Source: Salinimonas profundi (GTDB lineage Bacteria; Pseudomonadota; Gammaproteobacteria; Enterobacterales; Alteromonadaceae). Taken from it: a stretch of 64,000 nt of DNA. The translations under genes and the position numbers were made by a program. This document shows positions 46,399 through 55,003 of the stretch, one piece after another (the stretch's first letter is position 1; every line of letters begins with the position of its first letter). Location: the NCBI RefSeq assembly GCF_014750655.1, contig NZ_JABBXD010000008.1, forward strand, positions 123,230-187,229, written 5' to 3'. The notes beneath the pieces were generated by a model that was not told the origin of the DNA, did no database searches, and saw nothing but the letters and a program-made list of their open reading frames with translations.

Positions 46399-47616
46399 AT
46401 GAAACGTGTTTTAGCTATTGTGTCCGCACTGGCCACAACCACCTTATTTTCTCCATTGTCTGCCGCCCAGGCAGAGAGTGAATTTGAACAATGCAAAACC
46501 CGGCTTTCCGCTCAGGCGAAAGATGAAGGTGTATCAGGCAAGGTTATCGACGATGCCTTTGCCAGCATCGCCTTTCAGCCACGGGTTATTGAGCTTGACC
46601 GCAGTCAGCCTGAATTTGTCACCACATTTCCTTCCTATTACAGCAAGCGGGTAACAGACTGGCGCGTATCCAAAGGTCGTGAGTTGGTTAGCGAGCACCG
46701 TGATCTGCTTAACGAGCTGGAAAAGGAATACGGCATTCCGCCTCATTATCTCGTTGCCTTTTGGGGTCTGGAAACCAACTATGGTGGCTACAAAGGTAAG
46801 ATGCCGGTGTTAAGTTCTCTGGCCACCCTGGCATGCGACAAACGCCGAAGCAGCTATTTCACCCAGGAGCTGATGACTGCCCTTAAGTTGATGGAGCGTG
46901 AGTCATTAAGCGCTGACGCGATGGTCGGCTCGTGGGCTGGCGCAATGGGTCACACGCAGTTTATGCCTTCTGCTTATTTTAAATATGCCACCGATGGCGA
47001 CGATAACGGCCAGGTCAATTTATGGGACAGTGAAGCGGATGCACTGACCAGCGCGGCAAACTTTCTGGCCAATCTTGGCTGGGAGCCCGGTTTTCGCTGG
47101 GGACGTGAGGTTAAATTGCCAGATACCTTTGACTATCGCCTGTCAGGTTATAAACAGCGCAGACCGGTAAATGAATGGGCCGATCAGAATGTCACTTTGC
47201 CTGGCGGTGGGACACTCCCGGACAGTGATATTGATGCCTACATTGTGGTGCCAGCGGGTCATGAGGGGCCTGCTTTTCTCGCGTATCAGAATTTCCGCGT
47301 GATCATGCGTTGGAATAACTCAGAGTTTTATGCCATTGCTGTTGGCGAGCTGGCCAGCCAGATCTCAGGCGGTAAGGGATTAATGCAGTCGCTACCGGAA
47401 CTGCCTGCCTACAGTCGCGATGACATCATGCAAATGCAGAAAAAACTCAATCAAAAAGGTTTTGATGTTGGCAAGCCTGATGGCATTTTAGGCCCTGCAA
47501 CGCGCTCGGGTATCAGAGAATACCAGTTGGCGAATTCGCTCATCGGTGACGGGTTTCCGTCATTGGAAGTAATGAAGTCATTGGGCGTGGAACTTCAGGC
47601 AGACGCTAACAGCTAA
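46399..47616 (+). CDS. Lytic murein transglycosylase (MltB family) with peptidoglycan-binding domain
   Basis: The 405-residue exported protein has a signal peptide (MKRVLAIVSALATTTLF... to AQA, residue 25), an MltB-type SLT domain with the catalytic E125 in WGLETNYGG and the motif GSWAGAMGHTQFMPS, and a C-terminal PG_binding_1 domain (about 340-400) with the PDGILGPATRSGIREYQ core. The signal peptide lacks a lipobox, so it is expected to be periplasmic, not a lipoprotein. GAGG precedes the ATG by seven bases. It lies among PHA genes with no evident link to them. Confidence 0.93.
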   Translation: MKRVLAIVSALATTTLFSPLSAAQAESEFEQCKTRLSAQAKDEGVSGKVIDDAFASIAFQPRVIELDRSQPEFVTTFPSYYSKRVTDWRVSKGRELVSEHRDLLNELEKEYGIPPHYLVAFWGLETNYGGYKGKMPVLSSLATLACDKRRSSYFTQELMTALKLMERESLSADAMVGSWAGAMGHTQFMPSAYFKYATDGDDNGQVNLWDSEADALTSAANFLANLGWEPGFRWGREVKLPDTFDYRLSGYKQRRPVNEWADQNVTLPGGGTLPDSDIDAYIVVPAGHEGPAFLAYQNFRVIMRWNNSEFYAIAVGELASQISGGKGLMQSLPELPAYSRDDIMQMQKKLNQKGFDVGKPDGILGPATRSGIREYQLANSLIGDGFPSLEVMKSLGVELQADANS

Positions 47617-47648
47617 CTGGTCTGCCTGATAATACCTCAAGCGGGCGG

Positions 47649-48371
47649 TTAGTACATGTGCTGGCCGCCGTTGACGGAAATCGTCGACCCGGTAATAAAC
47701 GTCGCGTCATCATCAACCAGAAATAGTACTGTTCTGGCGATATCCTTCGGCGAGCCTAAGCGACCGACGGGGATTTTTGCGATGATCTTCTCCAGTACTT
47801 CCTCTGGTACAGCGCGTACCATATCGGTATCGACATACCCGGGCGCTATCGCGTTAACCGTAATTCCTTTGCCTGCACCTTCCTGCGCCAGTGCTTTAGT
47901 AAAACCATGAATACCTGATTTGGCTGCTGCGTAGTTGACCTGACCATATTGTCCGGCTTGTCCGTTGATAGACCCTACGTTGACGATGCGACCGAACTTG
48001 CGATCACGCATCCCTTCAATAGCAGCGCGGGACGTATTAAAACACGAACCCAGATTAGTTTTAATGACCGCATCCCATTGGTCGGCGTCCATACGATGCA
48101 TTGTTCCGTCGCGGGTGATACCGGCATTATTTACCAGCACATCTACCGGGCCATAATCGCTTTCAATTTGCGAGATAGCTTCTTTTGTTTTTTCAAAATC
48201 TGACACGTCGAATTTGATTGCTGCAATCCCGGTTTTATCCATAAATGCTTTTGCAGCATCATCATTACCGCAATAGTTCGCTACGACTTTATATCCAGCA
48301 TCTTTCAGCGCCACGCTGATAGCTTCACCAATACCGCGTGTCCCTCCGGTAACCAGTGCTACTCTGCTCAT
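47649..48371 (-). CDS. phaB: Acetoacetyl-CoA reductase
   Basis: PhaB reduces acetoacetyl-CoA to (R)-3-hydroxybutyryl-CoA, the monomer for PhaC. The 240-residue short-chain dehydrogenase has the cofactor motif GGTRGIG (9-15), NNAG (81-84), and catalytic S134, Y147 and K151. The short length and NVGSINGQAGQYGQVNYAAAK pattern fit PhaB better than FabG, and the PHA neighbours support this. AAGGAT lies before the ATG. It is on the opposite strand and converges with the MltB-like gene; phaA is not next to it. Confidence 0.92.
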   Translation of the reverse strand: MSRVALVTGGTRGIGEAISVALKDAGYKVVANYCGNDDAAKAFMDKTGIAAIKFDVSDFEKTKEAISQIESDYGPVDVLVNNAGITRDGTMHRMDADQWDAVIKTNLGSCFNTSRAAIEGMRDRKFGRIVNVGSINGQAGQYGQVNYAAAKSGIHGFTKALAQEGAGKGITVNAIAPGYVDTDMVRAVPEEVLEKIIAKIPVGRLGSPKDIARTVLFLVDDDATFITGSTISVNGGQHMY

Positions 48372-48625
48372 ATTATCTATCCTTTTTTAAGTTGTTTAAG
48401 ATCTATGCGATCAGTCCAGTATATGCACGAATAATGACCGCTGGATAGACTAATAAATGAACTTTTTTAGACTAAGCATTAATTCTGTGAAAACATATTT
48501 TTATAAAAATGTTAAAACAGCTATGTTTCAGTAAGTTGCAAAGCGCTTTTCTGGTGCATTTTTTCACTGTTCACTCCTCTGTCCACATGCAAAGTGAGCA
48601 AGTGTAAGCACCGAAGAAGCGCAAT

Positions 48626-50011
48626 CTAGCTGGAAGCGTGCAGGCGCTCCCAAGCTGCCAGCGAGCCTTGAAAAACGTCTACATTGCTAAACCCGCGATT
48701 TTTCAGGTAACTGGCGGCTATCGTGGCACGCATGCCGGAGCCGCAAAAACAGGTATAACGCACGTTGCTGTTAAGGTCGGAGTATTTACTAAACAAATGC
48801 CCCAAATATAGGTGCTTCGAATGCGGTAGTTTTTTTTCATCCACTTCTTCGTGCTTTCGCACATCAAGAATTAGCCAGTTTTCAGGTGGATCGTCTAACC
48901 GTTCAGCAACCATTTGCGCACTTACCCGAGGAATCGAGTCGACGTGATCGTCAACGCGGCTATTGCCGGTGGCAACCGGTATTTCTGTTATGTAGCCGGG
49001 TAACCAGCTATAACCCATGCGCTGCAGCTGTAGTGCAGCGTCATCTGTTTGTGAGGGGGAATCACAGACAATAATCACCGGTTTGTCATACTGCAGGAAC
49101 CATCCACCGTAGGCTGAAATCAATCCATTCGGCAGAAAGATACTGCCCGCGCGATGACCGGCACAAAAGGCGTCGACAGTGCGTATGTCCAGTAACTGGA
49201 CCTCGTTCTGCTGAATTTGTTCTGGCAACGCGGCTATTTCACTTTGTGGTAACCGGGGCATCGCGATGGGAGCAATGCGTTTGCTTTGACCAACCGAGTT
49301 AAACTTCTCCATTTGCTCAAAATATGGCGCATAGTAATGGGTTTCGTTGAGTTTTTTCTCGATAAAGGCGTCTTTATCTTTGATTTGCCATGCCGGGTTG
49401 TGGCGTTTTTCATATCCCAGCGTTGTAAACTCCCGTGCGGCCATCCCTGATCCGCATACAGAGCCAGCACCGTGTGCCGGGTAGACAATCGTGGTATCGG
49501 GCAGGTCTGACAGCGCCTGCAGACTGTCAAAGAGCATCCCCGCCACCTGCTCTTTTTCATCAGGATAAAAATCCGTTCTGCCAACTTCATTGACGAACAG
49601 GGTATCGCCGGTAAAGACCACCACAGGCTCCTGTGACACAGAGGTATCACTCACATGTGCACAAATACTGTCTTTTGTGTGTCCGGGTGTTTCCAGTATC
49701 GTTATAAGTAGATCGCCAACAGAAATCGTGTCGTTTGTCTGCACGCTCTGTGCATACTCTATTTTCGCATCGGCATTGATGCCGTGATAAACAGGTATGT
49801 CTAAATCTTCACCCAGCGCCGCGCCGCCGGAGATGAAATCTTCATTTCGATGCGTTTCAATCACACACCGGATACTCACATTCTGGCTTGCTGCTTCACG
49901 AAGATACTGGTCAATATCCCGCTGGGGGTCGATAACGCAGGCCTCTCCGGCACTGGATATAAGATAGGATAACTGCGCAAGACCATTGGCCTTGAAACTG
50001 ACAACTCGCAT
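48626..50011 (-). CDS. MBL-fold persulfide-dioxygenase-like protein with two rhodanese domains
   Basis: The 461-residue protein has an ETHE1-like metallo-beta-lactamase domain (about 1-230) and two rhodanese domains (about 270-350 and 370-460). The usual HxHxDH metal motif reads H54-R-N56-E-D58-F59, so two of its histidines are lost, but H54, H111 (TPGHTKD) and D136 (FTGDTLF), the three ligands of the single iron in ETHE1, are kept. The last rhodanese has an active-site loop CGSGMRA; the first has CDSPSQ and looks inactive. A role in sulfane sulfur handling is inferred. The start at 50011 is set by GAGG eight bases upstream; ATGs at 50017 and 50041 are less well placed. Confidence 0.85.
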   Translation of the reverse strand: MRVVSFKANGLAQLSYLISSAGEACVIDPQRDIDQYLREAASQNVSIRCVIETHRNEDFISGGAALGEDLDIPVYHGINADAKIEYAQSVQTNDTISVGDLLITILETPGHTKDSICAHVSDTSVSQEPVVVFTGDTLFVNEVGRTDFYPDEKEQVAGMLFDSLQALSDLPDTTIVYPAHGAGSVCGSGMAAREFTTLGYEKRHNPAWQIKDKDAFIEKKLNETHYYAPYFEQMEKFNSVGQSKRIAPIAMPRLPQSEIAALPEQIQQNEVQLLDIRTVDAFCAGHRAGSIFLPNGLISAYGGWFLQYDKPVIIVCDSPSQTDDAALQLQRMGYSWLPGYITEIPVATGNSRVDDHVDSIPRVSAQMVAERLDDPPENWLILDVRKHEEVDEKKLPHSKHLYLGHLFSKYSDLNSNVRYTCFCGSGMRATIAASYLKNRGFSNVDVFQGSLAAWERLHASS

Positions 50012-50074
50012 GAGCATTACCTCAACATTCAACTTGTACATTATTTAACCCGGTTCACCTGCAATCAGATCACT

Positions 50075-52591
50075 TTATCCATTCATGTGTTTTTTCGTAC
50101 GTGTGGTTGGCTCTGCGTTTGCCGGATCGTCGGGCCAAAAATGTTTCGGGTAGCGGCCTTTCATTTCCTTTTTTATTTCCTGATAGCTGCCCTGCCAGAA
50201 CGCCGCCAGATTATTCGTTTTCTGCAGGGGCCGGCCTGCCGGAGACAGCAGTGACAGGGTGACGGGCACAGCATTATTACCCACGATTATCTGCGTACAA
50301 CTGCCGTACATCTCCTGCATTTTGACTGACAGTATGACCTGGCCATCAGGCAGATACTCCAGGTAACGCATATTTCCGGTAGGAACGGCCACTGACAGAG
50401 GTAAAAAGTGTTCAAGCGCGTGTTGCTGTGGCCACGAGAGTGACTGCTGCAGCAGCGTTTGCCATGGCAGATTAATTAAATCCTCCCGTTTTTTGCATTT
50501 TTTAAGATGCGTCAACAGGCTTTTCTCATCAATGATTGACAGAACTGATTCACTTACTTCCGGCCAGGGATCGGCCTGGTCAAAGGCCTGAGGCTGTGCC
50601 AGATTCAGTCGGGCGGCCAGTGCAATCCGGTTAAGCCACTGCCATGCGTTATCAGGTAACGGAAATTCTGACATTGGCTGTTCTTTTAAATAGTCCAACC
50701 AGGCCTGAGCCATTTCATCGGCCGAGGCTGCTGCCACCGGCTCACTGGCCAGTATTATCTGGTTGAAACGCGTGACCTGCCGAGCTTGTATTTGCCCCGA
50801 GTCACGATGAAAAGTGACCTGTTTTGCGGTTATGAGATGTTTTGAAAACCATGTTTTTATGACAGCAAATGTCAGTGGCTCTGCCAGTCGAATATTGACT
50901 TCGCTTCCAACTTGCTGGCCACTTAACACAGCCAGCCAGTCACTTTTCACGGGCACTCCCAGCCATCTGGCACCGCGCCCGTTAGCCAGCTTCCACTGTT
51001 CTTTCTGCCAAAAAGCGATTCTGTCCTGCCAGGCCAGCGCTATGGCCAGGGCAATTGAAGCGGGCTCCAGCTCATGACAGGGCGTGAGTGGCAGATGTTT
51101 ATCTGGCGGTGATAACAATGACAGATACCGCTTCGCCTGTCGGGAAAGGCGCGCGACCGTTGTTTTATCGGCGTTTGACAGCGCTTCACTGACCAGGCCG
51201 TCAGACATCCTGCCGCTATCTTCGGCCAGCGCGGCGATCCACAGCGCCGCCTGACATAACTGAGAATCGACAGTTTTTGTTTTATCCCGCGCTGTCAGCA
51301 GCATATGCGCCAGTCGCGGGTGACAGGGAAAGCGCGCAAGCTGCTGACCATAGGCTGTAAGCGTTACTACACCTGTTGTACTGGTCGCGACCGCATCCAT
51401 TGCTATCAGCGCAGACATCGCGCTATTTAGTTGCGCTTTTGAAGGCTGGTCCAGCAATCGTAGCTCATCTGGCGTGGTTCCCCATGCCAGTGTATCTAAC
51501 AGCAACGGGGTAATATCTTCTCTGAGAATCTGGGCGACAGTATACCCTGCCAGCCTGTCCTGTTGCTCTTTACTCCATAGCCGGATGCAAATGCCCGGCT
51601 TGAGCCGCCCGGCCCGCCCCTTACGCTGTGTTGCTGAAGCTTTGGATATCATCTGCTGATTTAACTGGGTCAATCCGGTTGCGGGATTAAACACCGCAAT
51701 ATTTTCCAGACCGCTGTCGACCACAGCTTCAATGTTGTCGATGGTCAGTGAGGTTTCCGCGATATTGGTCGCCAGTATGACTTTTTGGCGGCCCTGCGAA
51801 TCTGCTTTCAGCGCGTTGCTCTGCTGCTCTTTTCCCAGTGCGCCATAAAGATGATGGATAATTGGTTTGGTGTGAGGGGGCGCGGTCGCCAGCAGCTGGC
51901 TGACTTTTTTTATCGCACCAGCGCCGGGTAAAAATACCAGTACATCACCATCCACTTGCTCACAGGCCTGACGTGTAAACCGCGCTACCGCCTCATGAAG
52001 CTGATGCGCTGCAATCTGGCCGCTGTAAATCTCCTTCACATCGAACATTCGGCCTTCTGATACACAGATAGCCGCATCAGGTAACAGCGAGGTCAGCGAG
52101 TCCGTATCCAACGTGGCTGACATTACCAGCAGACGTAAATCGTCGCGCAGTCCGTCCTGCACATCCAGCGCCAGAGCCAGTCCAAAATCACTGTGGATAC
52201 TACGCTCATGGAATTCATCAAAAATGATTAAACCGACATCGGCAAGTTCAGGGTCCTGCGCAATCCGACGCGCCAGAATTCCCTCGGTGATGATCTCAAG
52301 TCGTGTTTGTTCGCTGACTCTGGCTTCACCGCGAATGCGATACCCGACACGTTGACCTACCGGTTCGTTCAGCTGTTCAGCCAAATAGGCCGCCAGGCTT
52401 CTTACCACCACCCGCCGCGGCTGCATCAGCAAAATCTTTTTATGGGGAAAAGCAGACAGCAACGCCAACGGAATAACGGTGGACTTCCCCGCGCCCGGTG
52501 GCGCGGCCACAATTGCATTGCGGGATTTAAGTGCATCGGTCAGGGCATCAACAACGGTAGACGCGGGAAAGCGCTCAGCATCATATGGCAT
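50075..52591 (-). CDS. hrpB: ATP-dependent helicase HrpB
   Basis: This 838-residue DEAH/RHA-type helicase has Walker A GAGKST at 33-38, DEFH at 125-128, SAT in VMSATLDTD, and motif VI in QRKGRAGRLKPG, then the HA2 and HrpB C-terminal domains with LFWPDDPANAEPT-like end (here HFWPDDPANAEPT). Its cellular role is not firmly known in bacteria. It is followed on the same strand by the MBL-rhodanese gene after about 60 bases and is divergent from thpR. Confidence 0.95.
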   Translation of the reverse strand: MPYDAERFPASTVVDALTDALKSRNAIVAAPPGAGKSTVIPLALLSAFPHKKILLMQPRRVVVRSLAAYLAEQLNEPVGQRVGYRIRGEARVSEQTRLEIITEGILARRIAQDPELADVGLIIFDEFHERSIHSDFGLALALDVQDGLRDDLRLLVMSATLDTDSLTSLLPDAAICVSEGRMFDVKEIYSGQIAAHQLHEAVARFTRQACEQVDGDVLVFLPGAGAIKKVSQLLATAPPHTKPIIHHLYGALGKEQQSNALKADSQGRQKVILATNIAETSLTIDNIEAVVDSGLENIAVFNPATGLTQLNQQMISKASATQRKGRAGRLKPGICIRLWSKEQQDRLAGYTVAQILREDITPLLLDTLAWGTTPDELRLLDQPSKAQLNSAMSALIAMDAVATSTTGVVTLTAYGQQLARFPCHPRLAHMLLTARDKTKTVDSQLCQAALWIAALAEDSGRMSDGLVSEALSNADKTTVARLSRQAKRYLSLLSPPDKHLPLTPCHELEPASIALAIALAWQDRIAFWQKEQWKLANGRGARWLGVPVKSDWLAVLSGQQVGSEVNIRLAEPLTFAVIKTWFSKHLITAKQVTFHRDSGQIQARQVTRFNQIILASEPVAAASADEMAQAWLDYLKEQPMSEFPLPDNAWQWLNRIALAARLNLAQPQAFDQADPWPEVSESVLSIIDEKSLLTHLKKCKKREDLINLPWQTLLQQSLSWPQQHALEHFLPLSVAVPTGNMRYLEYLPDGQVILSVKMQEMYGSCTQIIVGNNAVPVTLSLLSPAGRPLQKTNNLAAFWQGSYQEIKKEMKGRYPKHFWPDDPANAEPTTRTKKHMNG

Positions 52592-52687
52592 AAGGAAGTG
52601 TATTAATCAGGTAAATCTCTGTTTATCCTATTGTACGTACTCAACAGGTAATTGCATGTGAATTGGTTTGTACATGAGGAGGGCAAT

Positions 52688-53305
52688 ATGAAAATGCGCT
52701 GTTTTATCGGCCTGGATTTACCAGCTGCCACCAAGCTGGCGCTGGAAAGCTGGCGGCAAAAGGCATTGCCAGAGGTAAAGGAAAAAACGCAGACGAAACG
52801 TCCGGCTAAACCTAATACGCCGGCTGAACCAGCTGCAGTGCCCACAGCAAATTTTCATATCACGCTGGCATTTCTGGGCCAGATTGACGCGCGCCAGCAC
52901 GAAGCCCTGCTGCAGGAAATGAATCACGTAAAAGGGCAGCCCTTTTCGCTCACGCTTAACACCACCGCATTGTGGGAGGGGCCTAAGATTCTGCTGGCGG
53001 CACCCGGCGAGCCTGATAACGCGTTAATGGATCTGGCCCGCCAGGTGCGTAAAGCCGCTCGTGCAGCGGGTGTTCAAGTCGATAACCGGCCTTACCGGCC
53101 TCATGTGACGCTGGTCAGAAAAGCCACCGACACCCTTCCTGCGCCATTGTTTACGCCTGACATCAGCGCTGACTTTTCGCAATTTCACCTGTTCGAGTCA
53201 TTTAGTAATGCCCAGGGCGTGCGCTATCCTATCCGACATTCCTGGCCGCTGATTCCGCAAATGTCGGTGCGCGAACGCTTACGGCAGGGCCTGACTGACA
53301 ATTAA
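52688..53305 (+). CDS. thpR: RNA 2',3'-cyclic phosphodiesterase (2'-5' RNA ligase family)
   Basis: The 205-residue protein is a 2H phosphoesterase with the two HxT motifs H57-I-T59 (NFHITLAFLG) and H139-V-T141 (RPHVTLVR). A Lys/Pro/Ala-rich stretch at about residues 29-52 before the first motif is longer than in most members. GAGGAGGG at 52676-52683 sets the ATG at 52688; the frame is open to 52652 but that start has no ribosome site. It is divergent from hrpB, a common arrangement. Confidence 0.92.
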   Translation: MKMRCFIGLDLPAATKLALESWRQKALPEVKEKTQTKRPAKPNTPAEPAAVPTANFHITLAFLGQIDARQHEALLQEMNHVKGQPFSLTLNTTALWEGPKILLAAPGEPDNALMDLARQVRKAARAAGVQVDNRPYRPHVTLVRKATDTLPAPLFTPDISADFSQFHLFESFSNAQGVRYPIRHSWPLIPQMSVRERLRQGLTDN

Positions 53306-53376
53306 GCACGCTGTCTTCTTTACTTTACGCGGGTGCATCGGTAAAAAGAAATAAGTGTAGTTAACAGCAGAGTATT

Positions 53377-54231
53377 ATGAAGCAAACATTCAGACTGGTT
53401 ATTGATTGTCCGGACCAGATTGGCCTGGTCGCCAGCGTATCGCAATTTCTGGCCGATCACGGCGCAACAATAGTAGAGGCCAGCCACCACACCGATCTGC
53501 AAACCGGTCGGTTTTTTATGCGACATGAAATTGGTACTGAACATCTTTCACTGGATTTTCAAACGTTTGTCTCTGAATTCACACCGCTGGCCAACGAGTA
53601 TCAGATGCAATGGAAATTGAGCGACTCAACGCAGCGCCAACGCGTTGCATTACTGGGCAGCGTTGAGTCCCATTGCCTGGTCGACTTACTGCATCGCTGG
53701 CATACCGGCGAGCTTTATTGCGACATCCCCTGCGTGATTTCCAACCACCCACAGCTTAAAGAGTTTGCGGACTGGTATCAGGTCCCTTTTCACTGGATAG
53801 ATTTTTCAACATTAGGGAAAGAGGAGGGCTTTGCCCGGATAAGAACATTACTGCATGAGTATGATATCGATTTGACCGTCCTTGCCCGGTTTATGCAGAT
53901 CCTGCCGCAATCGTTATGTCAGGAACTGGAAGGCCGCGCCATCAATATTCATCATTCCTTTTTGCCCTCCTTTGCCGGTGCCAGACCCTACCAGCAAGCT
54001 TACGATCGTGGTGTTAAGTTAATCGGGGCGACATGCCATTACGTCACACAGGACCTGGACGAAGGGCCAATCATTGAACAAAGTGTAAAGCGCATCAGTC
54101 ACAGCGACAGCGCACCGGACATGGTCCGAAAAGGCAAAGACTGCGAGGTGACCGCCCTTGCCCATGGCGTGCGGTATCATCTGGAAGACCGCGTGCTTAT
54201 TCATCATAACAAGACCGTCGTCTTTGCCTGA
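53377..54231 (+). CDS. purU: Formyltetrahydrofolate deformylase
   Basis: PurU hydrolyses 10-formyltetrahydrofolate to formate and tetrahydrofolate, supplying formate for PurT and balancing one-carbon units. The 284-residue protein has an N-terminal ACT domain (about 5-80) and a formyltransferase-like catalytic domain with N190, H192 (INIHHSFLPSF) and D228 (QDLDEGPI). The start MKQTFRLVIDCPDQIGLV is typical. It appears to be monocistronic and converges with the YgjV-like gene. Confidence 0.95.
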   Translation: MKQTFRLVIDCPDQIGLVASVSQFLADHGATIVEASHHTDLQTGRFFMRHEIGTEHLSLDFQTFVSEFTPLANEYQMQWKLSDSTQRQRVALLGSVESHCLVDLLHRWHTGELYCDIPCVISNHPQLKEFADWYQVPFHWIDFSTLGKEEGFARIRTLLHEYDIDLTVLARFMQILPQSLCQELEGRAINIHHSFLPSFAGARPYQQAYDRGVKLIGATCHYVTQDLDEGPIIEQSVKRISHSDSAPDMVRKGKDCEVTALAHGVRYHLEDRVLIHHNKTVVFA

Positions 54232-54250
54232 TCCCTTTTGCTGTTAGCTG

Positions 54251-54769
54251 TTAAAGCGGCAGGCTTCGCGCCTGCCGCCATAGCCGCAGATAAAACCAGC
54301 TATTTGATATGGCGAACAGCAGCTCAGTAACGGCCACACCCCAGGTCTGGTTGATCAGGGCGTAAACCGCAAATACCAGCGAGCCACTTATCATGCTCAG
54401 GCGCAGTCCTGCCTCTTTGCAATATAGCTCGCCAAAGCGGTACAGAATAAAGGTGACCAAAGGCATAATTTCCAGCCAGCCTGTTTTACCGGTTTTCATG
54501 TTGATAAAACCAATCAGCGCTGACATCAGGATAATCAGTACTACAGTGAGAGACTGAGCCAGTAGCTTATTGGTCACCAGCCGGTAAGTTGTGCTGAGTC
54601 CAGCCACTGTCATTACCAGTGTACCTGCCCAGGCCTGTTGCACGGCCAGCAATGAACCAATGGTTATACACAATCCCAGGTTCAGAAATAACAGCTTTCT
54701 TTCGGTATTAGACCAGAACGACAAAACAGCAATGATTACAGGGACGCTGTGCATGAGTAGTTCGGTCAT
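54251..54769 (-). CDS. YgjV-like inner-membrane protein
   Basis: The 172-residue protein is almost entirely hydrophobic with about five or six helices and matches the YgjV type by pattern (SVPVIIAVLSFWSNTERKLLFLN, quoted in part, and the FAISNSWFYLRLWR end). Function is unknown. AGGAGAAGG lies before the ATG. Its end is 20 bases from the purU stop. Confidence 0.75.
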   Translation of the reverse strand: MTELLMHSVPVIIAVLSFWSNTERKLLFLNLGLCITIGSLLAVQQAWAGTLVMTVAGLSTTYRLVTNKLLAQSLTVVLIILMSALIGFINMKTGKTGWLEIMPLVTFILYRFGELYCKEAGLRLSMISGSLVFAVYALINQTWGVAVTELLFAISNSWFYLRLWRQARSLPL

Positions 54770-55003
54770 ATGCCTTCTCCTGGGTAGAAACGGTTAAAAA
54801 TCGCGCGCAGTGTAATCCCGTGACAGCCTTGGCTTCAAGCAGATTTTTTTGATGATTTTGTGACGTGTTGAAAAGACACTAAAAACAGGAAAAACCGATG
54901 AGTTTACACGTACACACGGTGGTGGCGCGGCGATCCTATTTAACTTAGCTTAGGTATCCTCTAGTATAAAAAACCTAATAAAACGATAACGACAGGAAAA
55001 GAA

